Part shown: positions 1-14,011 of the stretch, piece after piece
Layout: each line of letters opens with the position of its first letter
How positions within the stretch are numbered: the first letter of the stretch is position 1
Source: Paulinella micropora
Taxonomy: Eukaryota; Cercozoa; Imbricatea; Euglyphida
Length of the DNA: 64,000 nt
Direction of reading: 5' to 3'
NCBI GenBank assembly: GCA_009731375.1
Contig: BJOX01000180.1
Span: 579,264 to 643,263 of the forward strand
Notes under the pieces: model-generated
The model's input: the letters and a program-made list of their open reading frames with translations, nothing else
Told to the model about the DNA's origin: nothing
The model's database searches: none
Translations under genes and position numbers: made by a program

Positions 1-125
1 CCCGCCTACCTACCTACCTACCTACCTACCTACCTACCTACCTACCCGCCTACCTACCTACCTACCTACCTACCTACCTACCTACCTACTACCTACCTAC
101 CTACCTATATCTATACATAGGTACG
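1..125. repeat. (CCTA)n microsatellite
   Basis: Tetranucleotide array with a few CCCG interruptions, running off the left edge of the window. No coding signal. Confidence 0.95.
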
Positions 126-140
126 CACGCAGTGTCGACT

Positions 141-1186
<1,046 letters not shown>

Positions 1187-1189
1187 AAC

Positions 1190-1407
1190 ATGCATGCATG
1201 CATGCATGCATACATACATACATACATACATACATACATGCATACCTACATACGTACACAAATACATACATACATACATACATACATACATACATACGTA
1301 CATACATACACAATCAGCTTATATACATACATATATTTATATATCTTATGTGTATATGTATATCTTGTGTATAAATATCTTATATATGTATATGTATATG
1401 TATATGC

Positions 1408-1472
<65 letters not shown>

Positions 1473-1589
1473 CATATGTATATGTATATATATGTGTCTG
1501 TGTCTGTGTCTGTGTCTGTGTCTATGTCTATGTCTATGTCATGTCTATGTCTATGTCTATGTGTATGTGTATGTGTATGTGCATGTGCA

Positions 1590-1620
<31 letters not shown>

Positions 1621-2460
1621 GTGTGCATGTGTATGTGTATGTATATGTATTTGTGTATATATATGTATATGTACATGTATGTATGTGTATATCTATATCT
1701 TGTTTAATATGTATAGATGTATGTATGTGTTTATCTATATCTTGTGTGTATATATATATATATATTTAAATATATATATATATATGTATATATATATATT
1801 TGTATGTATATGTATGTATGTATATATCTATATCTTTGTTTTTACATATCTTATATGTACACGTATATGTGTGTATGTGTATATCTATATATTGTATAGA
1901 AATATCTCATATATGTGTATATGTACATATCTACATCTCGTTTATAAATATCTATATGCATATGTACATGTGTGTGTATTTTTATCTTGTGTATAAATAT
2001 CTCATATGTATATGTATGTGTATGTATGTATATATATATATATATATATCTTCTGTATAAATATCTTATATGTATATGTATATGATGTGTATGTGGGCGC
2101 AGGTGTTACGGATAGACATACATACATACATACATACATACATACATGCATACATACACACATACACACATACACACATACATACACACATACATACACA
2201 CATACATACATACATACATACATACATACGTACATACATACATGCATGCATACATACATACATACATACATACATACATACATGCAGACATACATACATA
2301 CATACATGCATACATGCATACATACATACATACATACATACATGCATACATACATACATACATGCATACATGCATACATGCATACAAACATACTTATATA
2401 CATACATACATACATACATACATACATACATACATACATGCATACATACATACATACATA
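1190..2460. repeat. (CATA)n/(TATG)n and (TA)n arrays
   Basis: Alternating (CATA)n, (TATG)n, (TCTGTG)n and (TA)n blocks. At 2101-2115 a 13-bp partial copy of the next exon follows GCAG. No other unique sequence is seen. Confidence 0.9.
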
Positions 2461-2468
2461 TATTGTAG

Positions 2469-2498
2469 GTGTTACGGATAGACCAGACAGCAGTCCAG
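2469..2498 (+). CDS. Candidate gene 1 exon, VLRIDQTAVQ
   Basis: 30 nt, phase 0 to 0, acceptor ATTGTAG and donor GTAGCT. The first 13 nt recur at 2103-2115 behind GCAG, a partial exon copy. Followed by (TA)n. Confidence 0.4.
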
Positions 2499-2504
2499 GT
2501 AGCT

Positions 2505-2543
<39 letters not shown>

Positions 2544-2641
2544 ATAATATGTATGTATATGTATATATATCTATATCTTTGTTTTTACAGATCTTATATG
2601 TACATGTATATGTATGTATGCGTGGATATGTTCATGTGTAT

Positions 2642-3453
2642 ACAGACGAAGAAGAAGAAGAGGAAGAGGAGGAGGTGGAGTTGGAGGAGGTGGTGGTGGT
2701 GGTGGTGGTGGAGGAGGAGGAGGAGGAGGAGAAGAAGAAGAAGAAGAAGAAGAAGAAGAAGAAGAAGAAGAAGAAGAAGAAGAAGAAGAAGAAGAAGAAG
2801 AAGAAGAAGAAGAAGAAGAAGAAGAAAGAAGAAGAAAGAAGAAGAAAGAAGAAAGAAGAAGAAAGAAGAAGAAAGAAGAAAGAAGAAGAAAGAAGAAAGA
2901 AGAAGAAAGAAATAAGGAAGAAGGAAAAAGGAGGAAGGAGGAAGAAGGAGGAAGAAGGAGGAAGAAGGAAGAAGGAGGAAGGAGGAAGAAGGAAGAGGAA
3001 GGAAGGGAAGAGGAAGGAAGGGAAGAGGAAGGAAGGGAAGAGGAAGGAAGGGAAGAGGAAGGAAGGGAAGAGGAAGGAAGGGAAGAGGAAGGAAGGGAAG
3101 AGGAAGGAAGGGAAGAGGAAGAAAAGGAAGAGGAAGAAAGGAAGAGGAAGAAAGGAGGAGGAAAAGGAGGAGGAAGAAAGGAAGAGGAAGAAAGGTAGAG
3201 GGAAAGGAGGAGGAAGAAGAAGAGGAAGAGAAAGAGAAAGAGGAAGAAAGGAAGAGGAGGAAAGGAAGAGGAAGAGGAAGAGGAAACTGTCGCTGCGCAG
3301 TATCTATTCGTCTTTCTTTCTTTCGTTCTTTCTTTTTTTCTTTCTTTCTTTCTTCCTTTCCTTCCCTTCCCTTCCCTTCCTTTTCCTTTCCTTTCCTTTC
3401 CTCTCCTCTCCTCTCCTCTCCTCTTCCTCTTCCTTTCCCTTTCCCTTCCCCTT

Positions 3454-3454
<1 letters not shown>
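2642..3454. repeat. Polypurine tract followed by polypyrimidine tract
   Basis: About 650 bp of almost pure purine, (GAA)n then a GGAAGAGGAAGG-type minisatellite of 14 bp period, followed after about 15 bp by about 145 bp of pure pyrimidine (TTTC, TTCCC, TCCTC). The frames of E/K/R are repeat translations. Confidence 0.9.
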
Positions 3455-3505
<51 letters not shown>

Positions 3506-3537
3506 CCTACCTACCTACCTACGTATCTATCTATCTC

Positions 3538-3573
<36 letters not shown>

Positions 3574-3592
3574 CCTACCTACCCAGCAATCA

Positions 3593-3647
<55 letters not shown>

Positions 3648-3649
<2 letters not shown>

Positions 3650-3866
3650 ACGGCTTCCTTTTCTTTCTCTTCTTCCGTATCCTCCTCAAGACCCCACTCT
3701 CCATTCCTAGATCGCCTTTTTTTTTCAACGACCTACCTCCTCTTCTTTTTTCCAGAACGCAGTCTACCCGTGATTCCCATCCCGGACACATGCACAGTAC
3801 ACAAATTGCTGTTTGATGTGAAACTGCGTTCCTTTGCAAGGACTACATTCCTTTGCGACAACTCAT
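3648..3866 (+). mobile_element. Family A retroposon, 5'-truncated copy A1
   Basis: Starts abruptly from (TATC)n and ends in the family A 3' terminus (ctttgcgacaactcat), then (CTAT)n. Matches the last 220 bp of the longer copy at 7971-8806. Constant 3' end with variable 5' end is what target-primed reverse transcription gives. Confidence 0.85.
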
Positions 3867-3892
3867 CTATCTATCTATCTATCTATCTATCT

Positions 3893-4220
3893 TCTTCCCT
3901 CAGGTTGCCCTTTCTCGCTTGTTGAGCCCGGAATAAAACCCACAGTGCTCTGTCGGTTTATACTAGACTGTCGAACTGTCTCGAAACTCCATCTGCTTAC
4001 TGGGCCCTCTGTAATGGAGGTGGGAGCTCGTTCTGCAAGGGGCGCTTATGGAACGAGCCCTGGCCCCGCCTGGTACTAGGGAGCTTTGGTATTGCCTGTA
4101 TCAGTCCCTTCCGTGCAAACATCACGGCTTAGCTGGGCATCGGGTTAATACTTTACCCACAGACTTCCTGGTTGACGAAATCAGAAGCTCCTTTTTTCTG
4201 ACATTAGTCGATATTTCATC
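3893..4220 (+). mobile_element. Family B retroposon, copy B1
   Basis: 5'-truncated copy of the about 515-bp B sequence, inserted after (CTAT)n. Its 3' end (tagtcgatatttcatc) runs into about 30 bp of other sequence and then the next B copy, so the two are arranged head to tail. Confidence 0.85.
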
Positions 4221-4249
4221 AGTTGATCTTATCACTTACTCTACGGAAT

Positions 4250-4764
4250 GAACCAAGGCCACTTGAGGTGTCACTGACCCTCTCTTGGGCTTGATTTTTT
4301 GAAATGGGTGCCATCTGTCGACAGACAGAGAATTAGGGGATGGTGTGGGTGTGCTGGGCCCGTGGTGGGGTGCCTTATGTGTGCCTAGCCATACGCCTAT
4401 AAGTCACATGCCGAAATAGCGACGGGAAGCACAATCCTGTTCCCTCAGGGTGCCCTTTCTCGCTTGTTGAGCCCGGAATAAAACCCACAGTGCTCTGTCG
4501 GTTTATACTAGACTGTCGAACAGTCTCGAAACTCCATCTGCTTACTGGGCCCTCTGTAATGGAGGTGGGAGCTCGTTCTGCAAGGGGCGCTTTATGGAAC
4601 GAGCCCTGGCCCCGCCTGGTACTAGGGAGCTTTGGTATTGCCTGTATCAGTCCCTTCCGTGCAAACATCACGGCTTAGCTGGGCATCGGGTTAATACTTT
4701 ACCCACAGACTTCCTGGTTGACGAAATCAGAAGCTCCTTTTTTCTGACATTAGTCGATATCTCA
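4250..4764 (+). mobile_element. Family B retroposon, near full-length copy B2
   Basis: About 515 bp, from gaaccaaggccacttg to tagtcgatatctcat, then (CTAT)n. Nearly identical to the copy at 33578-34095. No long frame is shared by the copies, so it may be a non-autonomous element or the 3' untranslated part of a larger non-LTR element. Confidence 0.85.
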
Positions 4765-4893
4765 TCTATCTATCCATCCATCTATCTATCTATCTATCTA
4801 TCAGAACACCAGGAGAAGGATGTAGCGGCGGCAGATCTCACCTACCTACCTACCTACTTACCTATCTATCTATCTATCTATCTACCTATCTAC

Positions 4894-4950
<57 letters not shown>

Positions 4951-4975
4951 CATCCATCCATCCATCCATCCATCC

Positions 4976-5022
<47 letters not shown>

Positions 5023-5306
5023 CATCCATCCATCCATCCATCCATCTATCTATCTATCTATCCATCCATCCATCCATCCATCTATCTATCAGAACACTTG
5101 GAGGAAAAGGATGTAGCGGCTGCCGATCTTTCAGTTCACAGCTCAACCATCCATCCATCCATCCATCCATCTATCTATCAGAACACTTGGAGGAAAAGGA
5201 TGTAGCGGCTGCCGATTTTTCAGTTCACAGCTCAACCATCCATCCATCCATGTATCCATCCATCCATCCATCCATCCATCCATCCATCCATCTATCTATC
5301 TATCAG
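4765..5306. repeat. (TATC)n/(ATCC)n array with broken exon copies
   Basis: Microsatellite carrying three incomplete copies (near 4805, 5097 and 5184) of the exon at 5307. Two of the three are cut at the same place, after CTCAACC, by (ATCC)n; the one near 4805 ends earlier, in (CTAC)n. Confidence 0.85.
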
Positions 5307-5390
5307 AACACTTGGAGGAGAAGGATGTAGCGGCTGCCGATCTTTCAGTCGACAGCGCAACCTTCAGCGGACCAAATAGCCCTCAACGCG
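5307..5390 (+). CDS. Gene 1 exon with [14 protein letters not shown]
   Basis: 84 nt, the only complete copy. It begins with two bases of a split codon after TATCAG and ends with one base before donor GTTGAT, so it is symmetric (phase 1 to 1). It reads [14 protein letters not shown] followed by [14 protein letters not shown]. Upstream intron is (TATC)n, downstream (GATA)n. Copies of its last 35 nt recur at 5599, 6850-6884, 7229-7263 and 7513-7547, mostly with the CAG acceptor and GTAGAT donor preserved. Confidence 0.5.
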
Positions 5391-5393
5391 GTT

Positions 5394-5476
<83 letters not shown>

Positions 5477-5488
5477 TAGATAGATAGG

Positions 5489-5574
<86 letters not shown>

Positions 5575-5645
5575 TATAGATAGATAGATAGATACATAGC
5601 TCAACCTTCAGCGGATCAAATAGCCCACAGATAGATTAGATAGAT

Positions 5646-5709
<64 letters not shown>

Positions 5710-5712
5710 TAG

Positions 5713-6037
5713 ATGAAATATCGACTAATGTCAGAAAAAAGGAGCTTCTGATTTCGTCAACCAGGAAGTCTGTGGGTAAAGTATTAACCCGATGGCCAGC
5801 TAAGCCGTGATGTTTGCACGGAAGGGACTGATACAGGCAATACCAAAGCTCCCTAGTACCAGGCGGGGCCAGGGCTCGTTCCATAAAGCGCCCCTTGCAG
5901 AACGAGCTCCCACCTCCATTACAGAGGGCCCAGTAAGCAGATGGAGTTTCGAGACTGTTCGACAGTCTAGTATAAACCGACAGAGCACTGTGGGTTTTAT
6001 TCCGGGCTCAACAAGCGAGAAAGGGCACCCTGAGGGA
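5713..6037 (-). mobile_element. Family B retroposon, copy B3
   Basis: Minus-strand copy whose 3' end abuts (GATA)n at 5712, which is (TATC)n on the element strand. The 5' side runs into the N gap at 6038. Confidence 0.85.
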
Positions 6038-6138
6038 NNNNNNNNNNNNNNNNNNNNNNNNNNNNNNNNNNNNNNNNNNNNNNNNNNNNNNNNNNNNNNN
6101 NNNNNNNNNNNNNNNNNNNNNNNNNNNNNNNNNNNNNN

Positions 6139-6204
<66 letters not shown>

Positions 6205-6213
6205 TAGATTAAT

Positions 6214-6344
<131 letters not shown>

Positions 6345-6359
6345 GGATAGCTAGCTAGC

Positions 6360-6423
<64 letters not shown>

Positions 6424-6424
<1 letters not shown>

Positions 6425-6801
6425 GAGATGTCGCAAAGGAATGTAGTCCTTGCAAAGGAACGCAGTTTCACATCAAACAATAATTTGTGTACTGTGCATG
6501 TGTCCGGGATGGGAATCACGGGTAGACTGTGTTCTGGAAAAAGAAGAGGAGGAAGGACGTTGAAGAAAAAGGCAATCTAGGAATGGAGAGTGGGAGGATA
6601 AGGAAGAAGAGAAAGAAAAGGAAGCCGTTAGTCCAAGTGTTTTGAGCACCGTAAGCTTGCGCAAGCTACAATGATGACATTGTATGAGGCCTAAACCCCC
6701 GCAGGGACCTAGCCCGGGCTATGCAACACTGGACGGCTATGATGGAATGCAGTCACCAATACGAGATAGATAGATAGATAGATAGTTTTTGACTGCACAG
6801 G
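6424..6801 (-). mobile_element. Family A retroposon, copy A2
   Basis: Minus strand, 3' terminus at 6424 next to (GATA)n. About 340 bp match the 7971-8806 copy. A 20-bp (GATA)n tract at 6766-6785 replaces the segment between caaaaa and cgtattgg; the element then resumes to the 10-N join at 6802. Confidence 0.8.
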
Positions 6802-6811
6802 NNNNNNNNNN

Positions 6812-6843
<32 letters not shown>

Positions 6844-6885
6844 TGACAGCTCAACCTTCAGCGGACCAAACAGCCCACAACGCGG

Positions 6886-6953
<68 letters not shown>

Positions 6954-7075
6954 GTAGATTAGATTAGATTAGAGTAGATTAGATTAGATTAGATTAGATT
7001 AGATTAGATTAGATTAGATTAGATTAGATTAGATTGATAGATAGATAGATAAATAAGATAAGATAAGATAAGATA

Positions 7076-7107
<32 letters not shown>

Positions 7108-7131
7108 ATAAGATAGGATAGGATAGGATAG

Positions 7132-7210
<79 letters not shown>

Positions 7211-7264
7211 TGATAGATAGATAGACAGCGCAACCTTCAGCGGACCAAACAGCCCACAACGCGG

Positions 7265-7309
<45 letters not shown>

Positions 7310-7451
7310 TAGAGTAGATTAGATTAGAGTAGAGTAGATTAGATTAGATTAGATTAGATTAGATTAGATTAGATTAGATTAGATAGATAGATAGATAGAT
7401 AAATAAGATAAGATAAGATAAGATAAGATAGGATAAGATAGGATAGGATAG

Positions 7452-7509
<58 letters not shown>

Positions 7510-7548
7510 CAGCTCAACCTTCAGCGGACCAAACAGCCCACAACGCGG

Positions 7549-7627
<79 letters not shown>

Positions 7628-7647
7628 CCCCCCCACACGGTCTGTGC

Positions 7648-7708
<61 letters not shown>

Positions 7709-7730
7709 TTATCCATCCATCCATCCATCC

Positions 7731-7783
<53 letters not shown>

Positions 7784-7857
7784 GCTATTTGTACTCACAA
7801 TANNNNNNNNNNCATCCTTCAGCGCACCGAACAGCCCCCCTCACGGTCTCTGCTCTT

Positions 7858-7891
<34 letters not shown>

Positions 7892-7970
7892 CATCTATCC
7901 ATCTATCTATCTATCTATCTATCTATCTATTTATTTATCCATCTATCTATCCATCCATCTATCTATCTCT

Positions 7971-8492
7971 ATGTTTGTGAAAGAGGGCGAGCAGAAGCCT
8001 AAGGGACAGTCATTTCATCGACCATCCCTGCTTGACACTGCAAACGATTGGCAACTCCAAACCCAATACACCGGTTCTGAGCAAGCCTTTCCTGTCCACA
8101 TTTGTGTCACTGACCTCCGCCCCGATATCGTTGTCTGGTCACTGTCTACCAAGATATGTATTCTGATCGAGCTAACGTGCCCGGTCGAGGAAAACATCCT
8201 TGACGCACGAGCCTACAAGACCAACCGATACAACAAGCTCAAATCTCAAATCGAGGACAACGGATGGACCTGCCACCTTCGACCAATCGAATGCGGGGCT
8301 CGCGGCATGGTATCGTTCTCTGTTCATCGATGTTTCCGCGCCTTGGGTTTTTCCCATCCCCAATCCAAATCCCTTTGCTTCAAGCTATCCTCCTGCGTAG
8401 CTCGTTGCTCTTTTGCGATTTATCGCTCCTGTGCAGTCAAAAATTGGACTAATCTTCCTCTAGTCCGTATTGGTGACTGCATTCCATCATAG
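7971..8492 (+). CDS. Restriction-like endonuclease end of a non-LTR retrotransposon ORF (5' truncated)
   Basis: 173 codons open from the truncation point; the first ATG is where the microsatellite stops, so it need not be a real start. Around residues 50-65 is R-P-D-I-V, 14 residues after PD an E in IELTCPVEE, then a K/R-rich helix, G-W-T and a late C-G-A-R-G segment. PD-x(12-14)-D/E is the signature of the restriction-like endonuclease at the C-terminus of R2-type and related elements, which nicks the target to prime reverse transcription. No RT domain remains. It could instead be a host protein with the same PD-(D/E)XK fold, but the shared repeat 3' end argues for a transposon. Confidence 0.6.
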   Translation: MFVKEGEQKPKGQSFHRPSLLDTANDWQLQTQYTGSEQAFPVHICVTDLRPDIVVWSLSTKICILIELTCPVEENILDARAYKTNRYNKLKSQIEDNGWTCHLRPIECGARGMVSFSVHRCFRALGFSHPQSKSLCFKLSSCVARCSFAIYRSCAVKNWTNLPLVRIGDCIPS

Positions 8493-8806
8493 CCGTCCAG
8501 TGTTGCATAGCCCGGGCTAGGTCCCTGCGGGGGTTTAGGCCTCATACAATGTCATCATTGTAGCTTGCGCAAGCTTACGGTGCTCAAAACACTTGGACTA
8601 ACGGCTTCCTTTTCTTTCTCTTCTTCCTTATCCTCCCACTCTCCATTCCTAGATTGCCTTTTTCTTCAACGTCCTTCCTCCTCTTCTTTTTCCAGAACAC
8701 AGTCTACCCGTGATTCCCATCCCGGACACATGCACAGTACACAAATTATTGTTTGATGTGAAACTGCGTTCCTTTGCAAGGACTACATTCCTTTGCGACA
8801 TCTCAT
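7971..8806 (+). mobile_element. Family A non-LTR retrotransposon, longest copy A3
   Basis: 836 bp between (TATC)n arrays. The first 520 bp are coding (next entry); about 310 bp of 3' untranslated sequence follow, ending ctttgcgacatctcat directly in (CTAT)n. No poly-A is present: the tail is the microsatellite itself. Other copies are at 3648, 6424, 11948, 15178, 44643 and short ones near 21754 and 23092. Confidence 0.85.
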
Positions 8807-8836
8807 CTATCTATTTATTTATCCATCTATCTATCC

Positions 8837-8915
<79 letters not shown>

Positions 8916-8965
8916 CATCCATCTATCTATCTATCTATCTATCTACCTATCTACCTATCCACCTC

Positions 8966-9005
<40 letters not shown>

Positions 9006-9046
9006 CCTACCTACCTACCTACCTATCTATCTATCTACTTACCTAC

Positions 9047-9081
<35 letters not shown>

Positions 9082-9131
9082 CCTATCTATCTATCTATCT
9101 ATCTATCTATTTATCTATTTATCTATCTATA

Positions 9132-9188
<57 letters not shown>

Positions 9189-9205
9189 CTCTCTCTCTCT
9201 CTCTT

Positions 9206-9247
<42 letters not shown>
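8807..9247. repeat. (TATC)n with (TACC)n, then (CT)n
   Basis: Continuous pyrimidine-rich microsatellite. The (CT)n tract at 9187-9246 ends in CTCAG just before the next exon candidate and would act as its polypyrimidine tract. Confidence 0.95.
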
Positions 9248-9249
<2 letters not shown>

Positions 9250-9277
9250 GACATCTCCACCTTCAGCATCCCACACT
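9248..9277 (+). CDS. Candidate gene 1 exon, (V)DISTFSIPH
   Basis: 30 nt, phase 1 to 1, acceptor CTCTCAG and donor GTATGT, which begins a (TATG)n array. The G left by the exon at 5307-5390 completes GTT. Its sequence resembles part of that exon ([10 protein letters not shown]), so it may be a diverged copy. Confidence 0.35.
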
Positions 9278-9453
9278 GTATGTATGTATGTATGTACATA
9301 TGTATGTATGTATGTATGTATGTATGTGTATGTATGTATGTATGTATGTATGTATGTATGTCTGTATGTAATGTATGTATGTATGTATGTATGTATGTAT
9401 GTATGTATGTATGTGTATGTATGTATGTATGTATGTATGTATGTATGTGTATG

Positions 9454-9484
<31 letters not shown>

Positions 9485-9881
9485 TGTATGTATGTAATGT
9501 ATGTATGTAATGTATGTATGTATGTAATGTATGTATGTATGTATGTATGTATGTATGTATGCATGTATGTATGTATGTAACGTATGTATGTAATGTATGC
9601 ATGTAACGTATGTATGTATGTATGTATCTATGTATTATGTATGTATGTACGTATGTACGTATGTACGTATGTACGTATGTATGTACGTATGTATGTATGT
9701 ATGTATGTATGTACGTATTTATGTATGTACGTATGTACGTATGTTATGTTATGCTATGTTATGTTATGTTATGTTATGTTATGTTATACGTTATGTTATA
9801 CGTTATGTTATACGTTATGTTATGTTATGTTATGTATGTATGTATGTATGTATGTATGTATATATGTATGTATGTATGTGA
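9278..9881. repeat. (TATG)n and (ATGTT)n arrays
   Basis: (TATG)n with TAACG and TACG variants and a pentamer ATGTT block at 9740-9835. No unique sequence. Confidence 0.95.
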
Positions 9882-9929
9882 AGGAAAGAGAAGCGGTGAA
9901 GGCGAGGCTCATGATTGGACAGATAAAGA
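9882..9929 (+). CDS. Candidate gene 1 exon ending HDWTDKE, copy 1
   Basis: 48 nt behind GTGAAG, donor GTCTAT. Read KRSGEGEAHDWTDKE it is phase 1 to 1. The exon copy at 11270-11293 differs by three silent third-base changes in this frame, which favours it. The acceptor is uncertain: joined to the exon at 9248 it would make TGA unless a downstream AG (before GCGAGG) is used. Confidence 0.35.
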
Positions 9930-9932
9930 AGG

Positions 9933-9994
<62 letters not shown>

Positions 9995-9999
9995 CATCC

Positions 10000-10064
<65 letters not shown>

Positions 10065-10151
10065 ATTATCTATCTATCTACCTAATGGATGTCTATCGTG
10101 TCTTCGGATATGCATCGCTGATAGACCAAACGTATCTATCTATCTATCTTT

Positions 10152-10210
<59 letters not shown>

Positions 10211-10278
10211 CCTAATGGATGTCTATGTCTTCGGATATGCATCGCTGATAGACCAAACGTATCTATCTATCTATCTTT

Positions 10279-10340
<62 letters not shown>

Positions 10341-10349
10341 GTCTATCTG

Positions 10350-10393
<44 letters not shown>

Positions 10394-10433
10394 ACTTTCC
10401 TTCCTTCCTTCCTTCCTTCCTTCCTTGCTTCCT

Positions 10434-10464
<31 letters not shown>

Positions 10465-10505
10465 CTCTCTCTCTCTCTCTATCTCCTTCTCTCCTTCTCT
10501 CCTTT

Positions 10506-10537
<32 letters not shown>

Positions 10538-10581
10538 TCGTTCTTTCTGTCTTTCTGTCTTTCTGTTTTTCTGTGTTTCTT

Positions 10582-10612
<31 letters not shown>

Positions 10613-10776
10613 TTCGTTCTTTCTTTCCTTCTTTCTTTCTTTCTTTCTTTCTTCTTTCTTTCTTTCTTACATTCTTTCTTTCTTACATTCTTTCTTTCTT
10701 ACATTCTTTCTTTCTTACAGTCTTTCTTTCTTACATTCTTTCTTTCTTACATTCATTCATTCATTCATTCATTCTG

Positions 10777-10808
<32 letters not shown>

Positions 10809-11269
10809 TCGTTCCTTCCTTTTTCTTTCTTTCTTTATTTCTTCCTTTCTTCCTTTCTTTCTTTCTTTCTTTCTTTCTTTTTTTTCTTCCTTTCTTTCTA
10901 TCTTTCTATCTGTCTTTCTTTCCTTCTTTCTTTCTTTCTTTCTTTCTGTCTTTCTTTCTTTCTTGCTTTCTTTCTTGCTTGCTTTCTTTCTTTCTTTCTT
11001 TCTTTTCTTTCTTTCTTTCTTTCTTTCCTTCCTTCCTTCCTTCTTTCTTTCTTTCTTTCTTTCTTTCCTTTCTTTCTTTCTTTCTTTCTTTCTTTCCTTC
11101 CTTTCCTTTCTTTCTTTCTTTCTTTCTTTCTTCCTTTCCTTTCCTTTCCTTTCTTTTCTTTGTTCTTTTCTTTTCTTTTCTCTTTTCTTTTCTTTTCTTT
11201 TCTTTCTTTTTCTTTCTTTCTTTCTTTCTTTCTTCTTCCTTTCTTCCTTTCTTCCTTTCTTTCTTTTAG
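9930..11269. repeat. (TATC)n and (TTTC)n arrays with two copies of a 50-bp unit
   Basis: (TATC)n to 10350, then about 900 bp of (TTTC)n, (TTCC)n and (TCTG)n variants. Two copies of a 50-bp unit (10086-10138, 10216-10262) read DVYRVFGYASLIDQT and DVYVFGYASLIDQT, differing by a 3-bp in-frame indel. Related minus-strand sequence lies near 21360 and 21530. No good acceptor is visible. Confidence 0.85.
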
Positions 11270-11293
11270 TGCATCATGGGACTGACAAGGAAG
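11270..11293 (+). CDS. Candidate gene 1 microexon ending HHGTDKE, copy 2
   Basis: 24 nt, phase 1 to 1, acceptor TTCTTTTAG behind a (TTTC)n pyrimidine tract and donor GTCTAT. Compatible with the exons at 9277 and 11451. Confidence 0.4.
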
Positions 11294-11329
11294 GTCTATC
11301 TATCTATCTATCTATCTATCTATATATCC

Positions 11330-11372
<43 letters not shown>

Positions 11373-11450
11373 CATCCATCCATCCATCCATCCATCTATC
11401 CATCCATCCATTCATCCATCTATATTTCTATCTTCTATATTTATCTTCAG

Positions 11451-11497
11451 ATAATGACCTAACCGATGCCAGCCCGCGCGAAGAGACATCCTTAGTG
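11451..11497 (+). CDS. Gene 1 exon, NDLTDASPREETSLV
   Basis: 47 nt, phase 1 to 0, acceptor TTATCTTCAG and donor GTACGT, whose bases start the next (TATG)n array. The sequence between the sites is unique and non-repetitive. Confidence 0.5.
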
Positions 11498-11655
11498 GTA
11501 CGTATGTATGTATGTATGTATGTATGTATGTAGGTAGGTAGGTAGGTAGGTAGGTAGGTAGGTAGGTAGGTATGTAGTTATGCATGTTGTATTTATGTAT
11601 GTATGTATGTGTACATGTGTCTACAATTGTATTTCAAACATATGTGTATTTATGC

Positions 11656-11689
<34 letters not shown>

Positions 11690-11789
11690 TTATCTTTCTA
11701 TCTATATCTAGATATCTATCTATCTATCTGTATATCTTTATATATCTATCTATCTGTCTATCTACCTACCTACCTACCCACCCACCCAC

Positions 11790-11830
<41 letters not shown>

Positions 11831-11855
11831 GATCTATCTATCGATCTATCTATCG

Positions 11856-11897
<42 letters not shown>

Positions 11898-11947
11898 ATA
11901 TCTATCTATCTATCTATCTATCTATCGATCTATCTATCTATATATAT
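11498..11947. repeat. (TATG)n, (GTAG)n and (TATC)n arrays
   Basis: Microsatellite with a 60-bp imperfect stretch (11585-11655). No exon is supported. Confidence 0.9.
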
Positions 11948-12319
11948 AATTGGACTAATCTTGCTTTATTCCGTATCGGTGACTGCATTTCGTCATAGCC
12001 TCCAGTGTTGCATAGCCCGGGCTAGGTCCCTTCGGGGGTTTAGGCCTTATACAATGTCATAATTGTAGCTTGCGCAAGCTTACGGTGCTCAAAACACTTA
12101 GACTAACGGCTTCCTTTTCTTTCTCGTCTTCCTTGTCCTCCTCAAGACCCCACTCTCCATTCCTAGATTGCCTTTTTCTTCAACGACCTACCTCCTCTTC
12201 TTTTTCCAGAACAGTCTACCCGTGATTCCCATCCCGGACACATGTACAGTACACAAATCGCTGTTTATGTGAAACTGCGTTCCTTTGCAAGGACTACATC
12301 CTTTTGCGAAATCTCTCAT
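11948..12319 (+). mobile_element. Family A retroposon, copy A4
   Basis: Begins at attggactaatctt and ends ccttttgcgaaatctctcat before a (TCTG)/(TATC)n array. More diverged than A3 and noncoding. Confidence 0.85.
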
Positions 12320-13404
<1,085 letters not shown>

Positions 13405-13441
13405 GATCGGATGAAGAAGTTGAGTGGGAGGAGGGCTGGAG
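13405..13441 (+). CDS. Gene 1 exon, [12 protein letters not shown]
   Basis: 37 nt, acceptor CTATCTAG, donor GTCTCT. Phase 0 to 1 gives a basic helix and connects 11497 with 16695. Read in another frame it gives [11 protein letters not shown], which is also open; phase continuity favours the first. Truncated copies starting TTGAGTGGG or TCGAGTGGG lie at 13524-13545, 13680-13701, 15074-15090 and 16046-16067, and three inverted copies at 19404-19426, 19495-19518 and 19584-19606. Confidence 0.45.

Positions 13442-14011
<570 letters not shown>

Noticed and set aside
1-125. Telomere or subtelomeric repeat at the left edge
   Set aside because: CCTA is a plain tetranucleotide here, mixed with TATC; it is not a telomeric unit and occurs again internally (12320-13400, 44244-44520).
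4048-4251. 67-codon frame [15 protein letters not shown] repeated in several places
   Set aside because: It lies in family B copies, but shifts frame between copies (B1, B2, B5 and B7 differ by 1-bp indels), so it is not a conserved gene.
6473-6664. 63-codon frame in family A copies (identical at 8565 and 15227)
   Set aside because: It lies in the 3' untranslated part downstream of the endonuclease stop and is broken in the copies at 3648, 11948 and 44643.
9740-9835. (ATGTT)n as a series of start codons
   Set aside because: Pentamer microsatellite, no downstream unique coding sequence in frame.
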